A stretch of 64,000 nucleotides of DNA, taken from assembly GCF_000024545.1 (NCBI RefSeq), contig NC_013947.1, positions 1,798,001 to 1,862,000 of the forward strand, in the 5' to 3' direction. Of the stretch, positions 42,204 through 50,031 are shown one piece after another. The notes beneath the pieces are model-generated. The model ran no database searches, was not told where the DNA came from, and was given only the letters and a program-made list of their open reading frames with translations. How positions within the stretch are numbered: the stretch's first letter is position 1; each line of letters begins with the position of its first letter. The position numbers and the translations under genes were made by a program. Source of the stretch: Stackebrandtia nassauensis DSM 44728. GTDB taxonomy: Bacteria > Actinomycetota > Actinomycetes > Mycobacteriales > Micromonosporaceae.

Positions 42204-42278
42204 GTCGGCCTCCTCGTAGACGGATCTGACCTGGGCATTACAACACCGTGGGCGCCGCGCGGCAACCGAATTTCCGCG

Positions 42279-42330
42279 ACGCCTTACCCGGCCTTACCCC
42301 GAGGGCCCCGGGTAAGGCCGGGTAAGGCGT
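42279..42330. promoter_or_regulatory. 21-bp perfect inverted repeat in the tet-type 5' region
   Basis: Arms 42279-42299 and 42310-42330 are exactly complementary; the loop is 10 bases around GGGCCC. Each arm holds two copies of a CCTTACCC-type unit. A second, weaker dyad (CCTAAGG at 42332-42338 with a CCTTAGG near 42376) follows. No T tract. It lies 137 bp before the GTPase start and 106 bp before the 59-aa gene, so it may be an attenuator or an operator for either. Confidence 0.7.
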
Positions 42331-42435
42331 CCTAAGGCCCACAGCCGAGGTGCTTGCCCGATGCACCCCGGGCGCCCTTAGGCCGAAAGTTGGTCTCACA
42401 CCGAACGACGGTGGCAGGTCAACAAGGAGCACACA

Positions 42436-42615
42436 GTGAGTTACGACTACGAAATTGCCAACCAGCGCATCAACTCGATGATCGAGGACGCCAACGCCTT
42501 CCGGCTGGCCCGTCAGGCCCGGGAAACCAAGCCCGTGCGACGTGGTCTCAAGGCGCGGCTGTTCCGCTCGTCACGGGCGCACGGCTCACACCGACGTCTC
42601 GAGCGGCTTATCTGA
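42436..42615 (+). CDS. 59-aa basic small protein upstream of LAL regulator
   Basis: GTG start with AAGGAG 6 bp upstream: MSYDYEIANQRINSMIEDAN, then FRLARQARETKPVRRGLKAR and a very basic end (HRRLERLI). A short acidic helix is followed by an Arg-rich helix, 14 Arg in 59 residues. No hydrophobic segment. It ends 16 bp before the large regulator and is surely in the same transcript. Unrecognised; it could be a peptide partner or nucleic-acid-binding accessory of the regulator. Confidence 0.7.
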   Translation: MSYDYEIANQRINSMIEDANAFRLARQARETKPVRRGLKARLFRSSRAHGSHRRLERLI

Positions 42616-42631
42616 GAGAGGCTGTGTCAGC

Positions 42632-45613
42632 ATGGCGGACATGGCCCGACTTGGAACAGGAATCCCGCTGGTAGCCCGCCGGGCGGAGATGCGCATATTG
42701 AACACGGCATTGGAACGCGCCAGGTCGAAGCGGCCTGGCGCGTTGCTGCTGTCCGGAGACGCGGGCGTCGGCAAGTCCCGCGTCCTGTCGGAGCTGCTCG
42801 ACAAGGCCCGCGAGGACGGCGACCTGGTGTTCGTCGGACGCTGCCTCGACACCGGCGAATCGGCGCTGCCCTACCTGCCGTTCGCCGAGATCAGCGACCA
42901 GATCTTCGAGTACGACCCCGAACTCGTCACCGGCAGCGACGCGCTGCTGCGCCTGATACCCGGCCGTGAACCCGGCGACGGCGGTCGCGGCGGCGAACGC
43001 GACCTCGGCCAGCTGCGGCTGTTCGACGCGCTGCGTTCCGTGATCGACCGGCTGGCCGCCGACAAGACCGTGGTACTGGCCTTCGAGGACCTGCACTGGG
43101 CCGACCGCTCCAGCCGGGAACTGCTCAGCTTCCTGCTGGCCCGACTGACCCAGCAGCGGCTGCTCATCATCGCCACCGTCCGCTCCGACGACCTGCACCG
43201 CCGCCACCCGCTGCGGCCGCTGCTGGCCGAACTGGTGCGGCTGCCGCACGTCGACCGGCTGCACCTGGAGCCCTTCGCCGCCACCGACATCGACGTGTTC
43301 GTCCGCTCGCTGTCCACCGTGGACGTGTCCGAGACCGTGATGCGCGCGATCGCCGAACGCAGCGAGGGCAACGCCTTCCTGGCCGAGGAACTGGTCTCGG
43401 CCGCCACCGCCGACGTCCCCCGGGAACTGGCCGAGGTGCTGCTGGCCCGCGTCGAACGACTCTCGGCCCCGGCACAGAAGGCGATCCGGTTGGCCTCGGT
43501 GATGGGCCGCGACTTCAAGCACCGGCGACTGTCCGCCGTCGCCGATCTGACGCCCGACGAACTCGACCTCGCGCTGCGCGAGGCCGTCGCCCACAACGTC
43601 CTGACCATCGACGAGGCCACCGAGTCCTACTCGTTCCGGCACGCGCTGCTGCACGAGGCCGTCTACCACGACCTGCTGCCCGGTGAACGCTCCCGGCTGC
43701 ACGGCCGGGTCGCCGAGGCGATGAAGACCGAACCCGGCGCCCGGGCCGCCGAACTGGCCCGCCACAGCATGGAAAGCCACGACCTGCCCACCGCCCTGGC
43801 CGCGTCGGTCGCGGCGGCCGAACAGGCCGAGGAGATGGGAGCCCCCGCCGAGGTCCTCATCCACACCGAACGCGCCCTGCAACTGTGGAGCGCCGTCGCC
43901 GAACCCGAGAAGGTCAGCGGCAGCGACGAACTGGAACTGATGGTGTGGTCGGCGTGGGCCGCCGGAGCCTCGGGCGAACCCGACCGGGCCGTGGCCCACA
44001 GCCGCGCCGCCATCGACCTGGCCGACCGGCTCGGCGACGTCGTCCACGCGGCGGAGAAACGCCGTCGGCTCGCGGAGTTCCAGCTGGGTCTGGACGGGCA
44101 ACAGGGCCAGGCCCTCGCCGTGGTGCGGGAAGCCTGGGATTCGATCGCCGACACCGCACCCAGCGCGGGTAAGGCCAGGCTGCACGCCACCATGGCCCGC
44201 GCCTACCGGGCCAACCGCTACCGGGACAAGGCCGCCGAACTGGCCGCGGCCGCCATCGAGACCGCCCAGGCCGCCGCCGCGCTGTCCGACGGCACCGACG
44301 ACAAGGAGCGGTGTCGACTGCTGGCCGCCGAGGCCGACGCGCGCGTCACCCGGGTCATGGCCGCGGACCGCGACACCCACGACGTCGACACCGTCGTCGA
44401 GCGGATCAACGAGGCGGCGGAGCTGGCCCGCAGGGCCGGTTCCTCGGAGATGGAACTGCGGGCCCACTACATGTGCGGCCTGGTGCTGCTGGAGGCCGGA
44501 CGGCTGACCGACGCGCTGGTCCCGATCGACCGGGGTGTGGAACGCGCCGCCGAACTCGGCGTCACCTGGGGCGGGCACGGACTGGAGCTGCGGGTCGTGC
44601 AGGGCATCACCCGCTACATGGCCGGGGACTGGGACGGGGCCGAGGTGGCGACCGAACTCGTCGGCGAGTCGGTGTCCGGCATGGTCGTCACCCGGGTCAC
44701 GGCGGCGGGTCTGCTGGTCAGTGTCGGCCGGGGCCGCTTCGACATCGCCGACCGGCGGGTGGCACACCTGCGGGAGCGCTGGCACCTGGACTTGCAGGTG
44801 CTGACCCTGGTCGGACTCACCGGCACCGAACTGGCGGGACACCACGGCGATCCCGACCGGGCCGCCGCGTTCGCCGAGTGCGCCATCGAACAGCTGGGGC
44901 AGTTCCAGGAGAACCACTTCGCCACCGTTTCGCTGGCCGCGGTGGGCATCGCCGCGTATGCCGATGTCGCCGAGGAGGCCCGGAGCGCGAAGGACACCGC
45001 CGCCGCGTCCGCCGCCGTCGCGGCGGGGGAGCGGCTGGCCGCGGTCGGGCACCGGGTCTTCGACGCGGGCCAGGTCAACTCGGGCACCGTCGGACCCGAG
45101 GGCATCGCCTGGCTGCGGCAGATCGACGCCGAGACCGCCCGGCTGCGCGGCGCCTCCGACCCGGCGCTGTGGCGCGAAGCCGTGGCGGCCTTCGGTTACG
45201 GCGAGATCTACCGGCAGGCCATCGGCCGGTGGCGGCTGGCCGAGGCGCTGCTGGCGGGCGGCAACCGCGCCGACCGGGAGGAAGCCGCCACCCAGTTGGC
45301 GCTGGCCGCCAAGACCGCCGACAAGCTGGACGCCGCGCCGCTGCGCAAGGCCGTGGCCGCGCTGACCCGCCGGGCGAGGCTGCGCGGCGAAGCCTCGGCA
45401 GCCGCCCCGGCCAACGGTCTGCTCACCGACCGCGAACTGGCGGTACTGAAGCTGGTCGCGGTGGGCCACACCAACAAGCAGGTCGGCGCCGAACTGTTCA
45501 TCAGCGACAAGACCGTCAGCGTCCACCTGTCGCGGGTGATGGCCAAACTCGGCGTCACCAGCCGCACCGAGGCCGTCAGCGCCGCCTACACGGCCGGGCT
45601 GCTGGACAGCTGA
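42632..45613 (+). CDS. Large ATP-binding LuxR family (LAL) regulator
   Basis: 993 residues. AAA_16/NACHT-like ATPase: Walker A LSGDAGVGKSRVL (about 39-51), Walker B VVLAFEDLHWAD (about 146-157). A long helical TPR-type region follows (about 370-900), and a C-terminal LuxR HTH: LLTDRELAVLKLVAVGHTNKQVGAELF, then DKTVSVHLSRVMAKLGV. MalT-like signal integration by ATP and inducer binding is expected. Start at MADMARLGTG; the preceding small gene is 16 bp away. Target genes unknown. Confidence 0.93.
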   Translation: MADMARLGTGIPLVARRAEMRILNTALERARSKRPGALLLSGDAGVGKSRVLSELLDKAREDGDLVFVGRCLDTGESALPYLPFAEISDQIFEYDPELVTGSDALLRLIPGREPGDGGRGGERDLGQLRLFDALRSVIDRLAADKTVVLAFEDLHWADRSSRELLSFLLARLTQQRLLIIATVRSDDLHRRHPLRPLLAELVRLPHVDRLHLEPFAATDIDVFVRSLSTVDVSETVMRAIAERSEGNAFLAEELVSAATADVPRELAEVLLARVERLSAPAQKAIRLASVMGRDFKHRRLSAVADLTPDELDLALREAVAHNVLTIDEATESYSFRHALLHEAVYHDLLPGERSRLHGRVAEAMKTEPGARAAELARHSMESHDLPTALAASVAAAEQAEEMGAPAEVLIHTERALQLWSAVAEPEKVSGSDELELMVWSAWAAGASGEPDRAVAHSRAAIDLADRLGDVVHAAEKRRRLAEFQLGLDGQQGQALAVVREAWDSIADTAPSAGKARLHATMARAYRANRYRDKAAELAAAAIETAQAAAALSDGTDDKERCRLLAAEADARVTRVMAADRDTHDVDTVVERINEAAELARRAGSSEMELRAHYMCGLVLLEAGRLTDALVPIDRGVERAAELGVTWGGHGLELRVVQGITRYMAGDWDGAEVATELVGESVSGMVVTRVTAAGLLVSVGRGRFDIADRRVAHLRERWHLDLQVLTLVGLTGTELAGHHGDPDRAAAFAECAIEQLGQFQENHFATVSLAAVGIAAYADVAEEARSAKDTAAASAAVAAGERLAAVGHRVFDAGQVNSGTVGPEGIAWLRQIDAETARLRGASDPALWREAVAAFGYGEIYRQAIGRWRLAEALLAGGNRADREEAATQLALAAKTADKLDAAPLRKAVAALTRRARLRGEASAAAPANGLLTDRELAVLKLVAVGHTNKQVGAELFISDKTVSVHLSRVMAKLGVTSRTEAVSAAYTAGLLDS

Positions 45614-45622
45614 GACCGACGC

Positions 45623-45647
45623 GCTCCGGGGCCCGTCGGGCCCCGGA
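45623..45647 (+). terminator. Hairpin terminator after LAL gene
   Basis: An 11-bp perfect stem CTCCGGGGCCC/GGGCCCCGGAG with GTC loop, 9 bp after the stop. A second stem (GCGCGGGCC 45648-45656 with 45672-45680) follows directly in the proS leader. Confidence 0.75.
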
Positions 45648-45731
45648 GGCGCGGGCCTAGACTCGCCTCGGGGCCCGCGCAGGATCTGCGCACCCGGGCA
45701 TTCCGTTCGACACGACTTCCGAGGTCACCAC

Positions 45732-47420
45732 ATGCGATGGTCCACACTGTACGCTCCGACGCTGCGCGACTTTCCCGCCGAGGCCGAGGCGCCGAGCCAC
45801 CAGCGTCTGGTGCGGGCCGGTTTCATCCGGCAGCTCGCGGCGGGGCACTATTCGCTGCTGCCGCTGGCCATCCGGGTGCGGGCCAAGATCATGGCGGTGA
45901 TCCGCGAGGAACTGGACCGCATCGGGGCCCAGGAGTTCCTGTTGCCCGCGATGCATCCCGCCGAGATCTGGCACGCCAGCGGCCGGTGGGACGTGATGGG
46001 CTCGGAGATGTTCCGGCTGAAGGACCGCAAGGGCGCGCAGCTGGCACTGGGCATGACCCACGAGGAGATCTTCACCTCCATCGCCACCGAGCTGAACTCG
46101 TACAAGCAACTGCCGCAGATCTGGTACCAGTTCCAGACCAAGTTCCGCGACGAACCCCGGCCCAAGGGTGGGCTGTTGCGGGTGCGCGAGTTCACCATGA
46201 AGGACTCCTACAGCTTCGACCTGGACGCCGCCGGACTCGACGCCGCCTTCGACAAGCACCGCGGGGCCTACCTGCGGATCTTCGAGCGGCTCGGCATTCC
46301 CGCCATCCCGGTCGACGCCTCCAGCGGCACCATGGGCGGCAGCGGCTCCACCGAGTTCATGAGCCCGGCACCGTCCGGTGAGGACCTCGTCATGCGTTGC
46401 GGCTGCGGTTACGCCGCCAACGTCGAGACCGCCACCTCCCGGCTGGCACCGGCGCCCGACGAGGACAGCGCCGAGGTGACCCCGTTCGACACCCCCGAGG
46501 TGCGCACCATCGCCGACCTGGCCGAGCGGCACGACGTGGCCGCCGATCGCCAGATCAAGACGCTGGTCTACGTCATCGACGAGACCGTGACCCTGGTACT
46601 GCTGCGCGGCGACCACGAGCTCGTGGAGCAGAAGCTCGTCGACGCCACCGGGGCGGTGAGCCTGCGTCCCGCCGAGCCCGGCGAGATCCACTCCCACCTG
46701 GGCGCGTCGGCCGGAAGCCTTGGCGCCGTTGCCGTCAGTGACCTGCCGATCCTCGCCGACGAGGCGCTGCGCGGCCGGGTCAACATGACCACGGGCGCCA
46801 ACCGCGACGAGGTCCACCTGCGCGGTGTCGACGTCGACCGCGACATCACCGTCGGCCGGTGGCTGGACCTGCGCCGGGCCCAGCCGGGCGAGGCGTGCCC
46901 CGAATGCGGGCAGCCGCTGGAGGAGGTCCGCACGATCGAGGTCGGGCACATCTTCAAGCTGGGCACCAAGTACTCCGAGGTCCTGGACGCCAAGGTCTTG
47001 GATGCCAACGGCAAGGCGGTGCCGGTGGTCATGGGCAGCTACGGCATCGGCGTCGAGCGCGCCATCGCCGCCATCGTCGAGGCCCACCACGACGAGGCGG
47101 GCATCAAGTGGCCGGTCAACGTCGCGCCCTACACCGTCGCCGTGGTCATGATGAGCACAAAGGACGACGAGGTGCGTCAGGCCGCCGAGAACCTGTACCG
47201 GCAGCTGTCCGACACCGACGTCATCCTGGACGACCGCGACGCCCGTCCCGGTGCCAAGCTCACCGACGTCGAACTGGTCGGCATCCCGTTTAGGGTCACG
47301 GTCGGCGCCCGGGGACTGAAGACGGGCAGCGTCGAGATCACCTCGCGGGCCACCGGGGAGACCGAGACCGTGCCGGTGGCCGAGGCCGCCGCGCGGGTGC
47401 GCGACCTGTTGAAGAACTAG
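45732..47420 (+). CDS. proS: Prolyl-tRNA synthetase, bacterial type
   Basis: 562 residues. Class II motifs: motif 1 region AIRVRAKIMAVIREEL with EFLLPAMHPAEIW; motif 2 FRDEPRPKGGLLRVREFTMKDSYSF (about 138-162); motif 3 MGSYGIGVERAIAAIVE (about 435-451). A YbaK/INS editing domain sits between motifs 2 and 3 (about 230-400), with GANRDEVHLRGVDVDRD. C-terminal anticodon-binding domain with VILDDRDARPGAKL. Charges tRNA-Pro; essential housekeeping enzyme. The start follows GAGGTCACCAC. Confidence 0.96.
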   Translation: MRWSTLYAPTLRDFPAEAEAPSHQRLVRAGFIRQLAAGHYSLLPLAIRVRAKIMAVIREELDRIGAQEFLLPAMHPAEIWHASGRWDVMGSEMFRLKDRKGAQLALGMTHEEIFTSIATELNSYKQLPQIWYQFQTKFRDEPRPKGGLLRVREFTMKDSYSFDLDAAGLDAAFDKHRGAYLRIFERLGIPAIPVDASSGTMGGSGSTEFMSPAPSGEDLVMRCGCGYAANVETATSRLAPAPDEDSAEVTPFDTPEVRTIADLAERHDVAADRQIKTLVYVIDETVTLVLLRGDHELVEQKLVDATGAVSLRPAEPGEIHSHLGASAGSLGAVAVSDLPILADEALRGRVNMTTGANRDEVHLRGVDVDRDITVGRWLDLRRAQPGEACPECGQPLEEVRTIEVGHIFKLGTKYSEVLDAKVLDANGKAVPVVMGSYGIGVERAIAAIVEAHHDEAGIKWPVNVAPYTVAVVMMSTKDDEVRQAAENLYRQLSDTDVILDDRDARPGAKLTDVELVGIPFRVTVGARGLKTGSVEITSRATGETETVPVAEAAARVRDLLKN

Positions 47421-47542
47421 GCGCCCGGTTCACCCTCGTCGTCGGCGAGTACGTCCTCGTCCTCGGCGAGCAGTTCGTCCTCGGTGGAGCCCTCGAGCGT
47501 GTCCTCCGGTTCGTAGTCCTCGACCTCGTCGGTGTAGTCCAT
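47417..47542 (-). CDS. 41-aa highly acidic small protein
   Basis: MDYTDEVEDYEPEDTLEGST, then a tail of Asp/Glu/Leu ending GEPGA; 19 of 41 residues are acidic. GGAGGA lies 10 bp before the ATG. The segment YEPEDTLEGS recalls the start of DUF5709-type actinobacterial proteins, but the rest of that family is missing. It could also be a Pup-like disordered tag, but no Gln/Glu C-terminus supports that. Its end overlaps the proS stop. Confidence 0.6.
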   Translation of the reverse strand: MDYTDEVEDYEPEDTLEGSTEDELLAEDEDVLADDEGEPGA

Positions 47543-47681
47543 CGCGATGTTCCTCCGGAGTCTTGTGGGGCAAAGGTTTGAGCCGCGTGCGGCGACTCGA
47601 GGGGCGAGGGTCATCTTATAGGACGACGGCCACCTCGTCGGCGTTGAATTTTCACCTTCCGTTGGCTTTTTCGGTTTCCTT

Positions 47682-47725
47682 CACTTGACAGATCATGTAA
47701 AGTACTTGCTATGATCCGTCAAGTG
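47682..47725 (+). promoter_or_regulatory. 44-bp dyad over promoter of HTH gene
   Basis: CACTTGACAGATCAT (47682-47696) and ATGATCCGTCAAGTG (47711-47725) are inverted copies, 14 of 15 matching, centred on AAGTACTT. TTGACA (47685-47690) and TATGAT (47710-47715) make a promoter with a 19-bp spacer. The -10 covers the first in-frame ATG, so the mRNA probably starts at or near the GTG at 47723. Confidence 0.7.
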
Positions 47726-48202
47726 AGTGTGGAGTTGACCGTCGACGGGCTGGCCGAGCACCTGGTGCGGCTGACCACCAACCGCCTGCTCGACCCGCTG
47801 GCGATCCTGCTGGAGTCCGACGACGCGGTGGCCAAACCCCGCGCCCAGGTCGAACGCGCGGCCCGGGGCTGGGCCGAGGTCATGCTCGGCGGCGACCACC
47901 AGGCCGCCGTCATGCTCGCGGTCCGCTTCAGCGCCATGCTGTTCCCGGCCGACGAACCCGTCGAACCCTCCCGGCAGTGGTGGGCCACCCCGTTGGGCCG
48001 CGTCGTGGCCTGGCGGGTGGGTCACCCGTCGCGGCGCCACGTCCCCTACGAGATCGCCGGAGCCATGCTCGGCATCACCCGCCAGGGCGTCGGCGACCTC
48101 GTCAACCGGAACAAACTCCGCCGCCACCCCGACGGCGGCGTCGACGTCGACTCCATCCGGGCCCGGCTGGCCGCACTCATGACCGACACCCCGAACCCTT
48201 GA
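47723..48202 (+). CDS. HTH protein with excisionase-like C-terminal domain
   Basis: About 159 residues from GTG (VSVELTVDGLAEHLVRL); an in-frame ATG at 47711 lies within the -10 and is unlikely to be used. The N-terminal 90 residues are helical, unrecognised. The end, RHVPYEIAGAMLGITRQGVGDLVNRNKLRRHPDGGVDVDSIRARLAAL (about 110-157), is a MerR/excisionase-type helix-turn-helix. Probably binds the dyad over its own promoter. Followed 10 bp later by the hydrolase gene, which is probably cotranscribed. Confidence 0.75.
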   Translation: MSVELTVDGLAEHLVRLTTNRLLDPLAILLESDDAVAKPRAQVERAARGWAEVMLGGDHQAAVMLAVRFSAMLFPADEPVEPSRQWWATPLGRVVAWRVGHPSRRHVPYEIAGAMLGITRQGVGDLVNRNKLRRHPDGGVDVDSIRARLAALMTDTPNP

Positions 48203-48212
48203 GAGGCACAGC

Positions 48213-49115
48213 ATGTCCGACATGACCATTCACTCCGGATCCGTCCCGATCGCCACCCGCGACCACGGCGGCGACGGCCCGCCCGTCCTGCTGCTGCACG
48301 GCGGCGGCGGAAACCTGCTGGGCTGGCGGGACTTCCCGAACCGGCTGACCCCCGCCCACCGGGTGGTGTCCTTCGACCTGCGCGGCCACGGCCACTCCGG
48401 CGACGGCGACTGGGACACCGCGTCCCTGCTCGCCGACATCCGCGCCGTGGCCGACCACTTCGGATTCGACGAGCCCGCGCTCGTGGGCCATTCGCTGGGC
48501 GGCATGCTGTCCGCGCTGTGGGCCCGGGACAACCCCGGCTGCCCGGCGGCGGTCAGCATCGACGGCCACCGCTCCGCCGCCACCCACGAGCACAACTACG
48601 ACGGCCTCGACCCCGAGACGCTGCGCGCCGACCTGAAGGCCATCACCGAGGTCTTCGACGCCCAGACCGCCGCCCTGGAGCGGCCGGTGCCACCCGAACA
48701 GCTGGAAGCCATGCGCGCCATGCGATCCCCGGACGAAGGCGAGGCTGTTTTCGAAGCCCGGCTTCAGCGTGATCTCGTCGAGCGTGACGGTCAGACCTAC
48801 AGCCGTCTCGGCGCCGACACCGCGCGGCTGCTGCGGGTGATGCCCGAGTTCGTCGACGCCGTCCCGGTGCTGAACGACGTGGCCGTCCCGTTCCTGATGT
48901 TGCTGGCCACTCGCGACTTCCCCGGGCTGCCGCCCCAGTTCGGGCCGCTGATGGCCGCCCACCGGGCCGGACTGCGCCGGGACCTGGCGACGGTGCGCCA
49001 GACCCGGCCCAACCTCGAAGTCACTGAAGTGGACGGCAGCCACGGCATGGTGAGCGAACGGCCGGACGAGGTCGCGGCCCTGGTGCTGGACTTCCTTGCG
49101 CGGGACCGAAACTAG
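48213..49115 (+). CDS. Alpha/beta hydrolase
   Basis: 300 residues. Oxyanion HGGGG (about 27-31), strand 4 VVSFDLRGHGHSGDG (about 51-65), nucleophile elbow LVGHSLGGMLSAL (Ser near 94) and the catalytic His in VDGSHGMVSE (about 274-283). GAGAGGCAC precedes the ATG. A soluble esterase or lipase-like enzyme; substrate unknown. Second gene of the HTH operon. Confidence 0.9.
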   Translation: MSDMTIHSGSVPIATRDHGGDGPPVLLLHGGGGNLLGWRDFPNRLTPAHRVVSFDLRGHGHSGDGDWDTASLLADIRAVADHFGFDEPALVGHSLGGMLSALWARDNPGCPAAVSIDGHRSAATHEHNYDGLDPETLRADLKAITEVFDAQTAALERPVPPEQLEAMRAMRSPDEGEAVFEARLQRDLVERDGQTYSRLGADTARLLRVMPEFVDAVPVLNDVAVPFLMLLATRDFPGLPPQFGPLMAAHRAGLRRDLATVRQTRPNLEVTEVDGSHGMVSERPDEVAALVLDFLARDRN

Positions 49116-49125
49116 CCGCACGGCT

Positions 49126-49161
49126 CGGCGGGGCCGCGCGACACATCGCGCGGCCCCGCCG
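49126..49161. terminator. Bidirectional hairpin terminator
   Basis: A 16-bp perfect stem (49126-49141 with 49146-49161) and CACA loop between convergent genes; no T tract. Confidence 0.8.
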
Positions 49162-49172
49162 TCTCGGTGTCC

Positions 49173-49928
49173 CTACCAGGGCACGACGCCGTCGTTGGTC
49201 AGCAGCCACGGCTCCTCGTCGGAGTGGAACCCACCGTTCGGGCTGTCGGCGCCCAAGAGCGCGACCTTCACCGCGATCGCCGCGCCCTGCTCGGCCGTCC
49301 GGTGTCCACTGTGATCGTTGAGGTCGGTCGCGCAGTACCCGGGGGTGACCACGTTGAACCGGATCGGGGAGTCCCAGAACTCCTTCGCGTAGGACACCGT
49401 GAGCCGGTTCAGCGCCGCCTTGGACGCCGCGTAGATTCCGCCCTGGATATGCCACAGTGGGCCGTTGCGGTGCAGCGCCACCGTGTTGGAACCGACCTCA
49501 CTGGACACGTTCACCACCCGCGCCGCCGCGGAGCGGCGCAGCAACGGCAGCAGCGCGTTGGTCACCCCGAGAACGCCCAGGACGTTGACCTCCAGCACCC
49601 CGCGCGCCGCCGCCACGGTGAGTCCGCTGGTGCTCCAGACCGGTTCGCCCACCCGGGTGATCCCGGCGTTGTTGACCAGGACGTCGAGTCGACCATGTTC
49701 CGCGTCGATACGTTTCGCGGCGGCGGCGATGCTGTCGGCGTCGGTGACCTCCAGCTGGCAGAACCGCGCGTCGATGCCCTCGCCGCGCAGTGTCTCGGCG
49801 GCGGTCTCGCCCCGTTCGGTCGAACGGGCTCCGATCAGGACCGTCAGGCCCGCCGTGCCGAGACCGCGCGCGATCTCGAGACCGATTCCCTTGTTGGCGC
49901 CGGTGATGAGTGCGATGTTGTTCGTCAT
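49173..49928 (-). CDS. Short-chain dehydrogenase/reductase
   Basis: 251 residues starting MTNNIALITGANKGIGLEIA. Cofactor motif TGANKGIG (9-16), NNAG near 87, catalytic Ser in NVSSEVGS (about 143), and YAASKAALNRL (about 166-176) with Tyr and Lys. Arg-containing GARS after strand 2 favours NADP(H). Divergent from an XRE regulator, an arrangement often seen for regulator-controlled SDRs. Substrate unknown. Confidence 0.92.
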   Translation of the reverse strand: MTNNIALITGANKGIGLEIARGLGTAGLTVLIGARSTERGETAAETLRGEGIDARFCQLEVTDADSIAAAAKRIDAEHGRLDVLVNNAGITRVGEPVWSTSGLTVAAARGVLEVNVLGVLGVTNALLPLLRRSAAARVVNVSSEVGSNTVALHRNGPLWHIQGGIYAASKAALNRLTVSYAKEFWDSPIRFNVVTPGYCATDLNDHSGHRTAEQGAAIAVKVALLGADSPNGGFHSDEEPWLLTNDGVVPW

Positions 49929-50031
49929 GCCCGCCACCTTGCGTCCGAATCCGGCCCGCGAACAGAGACCCCCTTAACCTGGTATCGCCGGTACCTGTCT
50001 GAGCCACCGACCTCGCGGCATGCTTGGCGTT

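Noticed and set aside
42608-45526. A 972-codon open frame antisense to the LAL regulator
   Set aside because: Low-complexity Gly/Gln/Val sequence with no motifs; it exists because GC-rich third positions remove stops on the opposite strand.
45614-45731. T-box leader upstream of proS
   Set aside because: Too short, and no T-box core or specifier loop seen.
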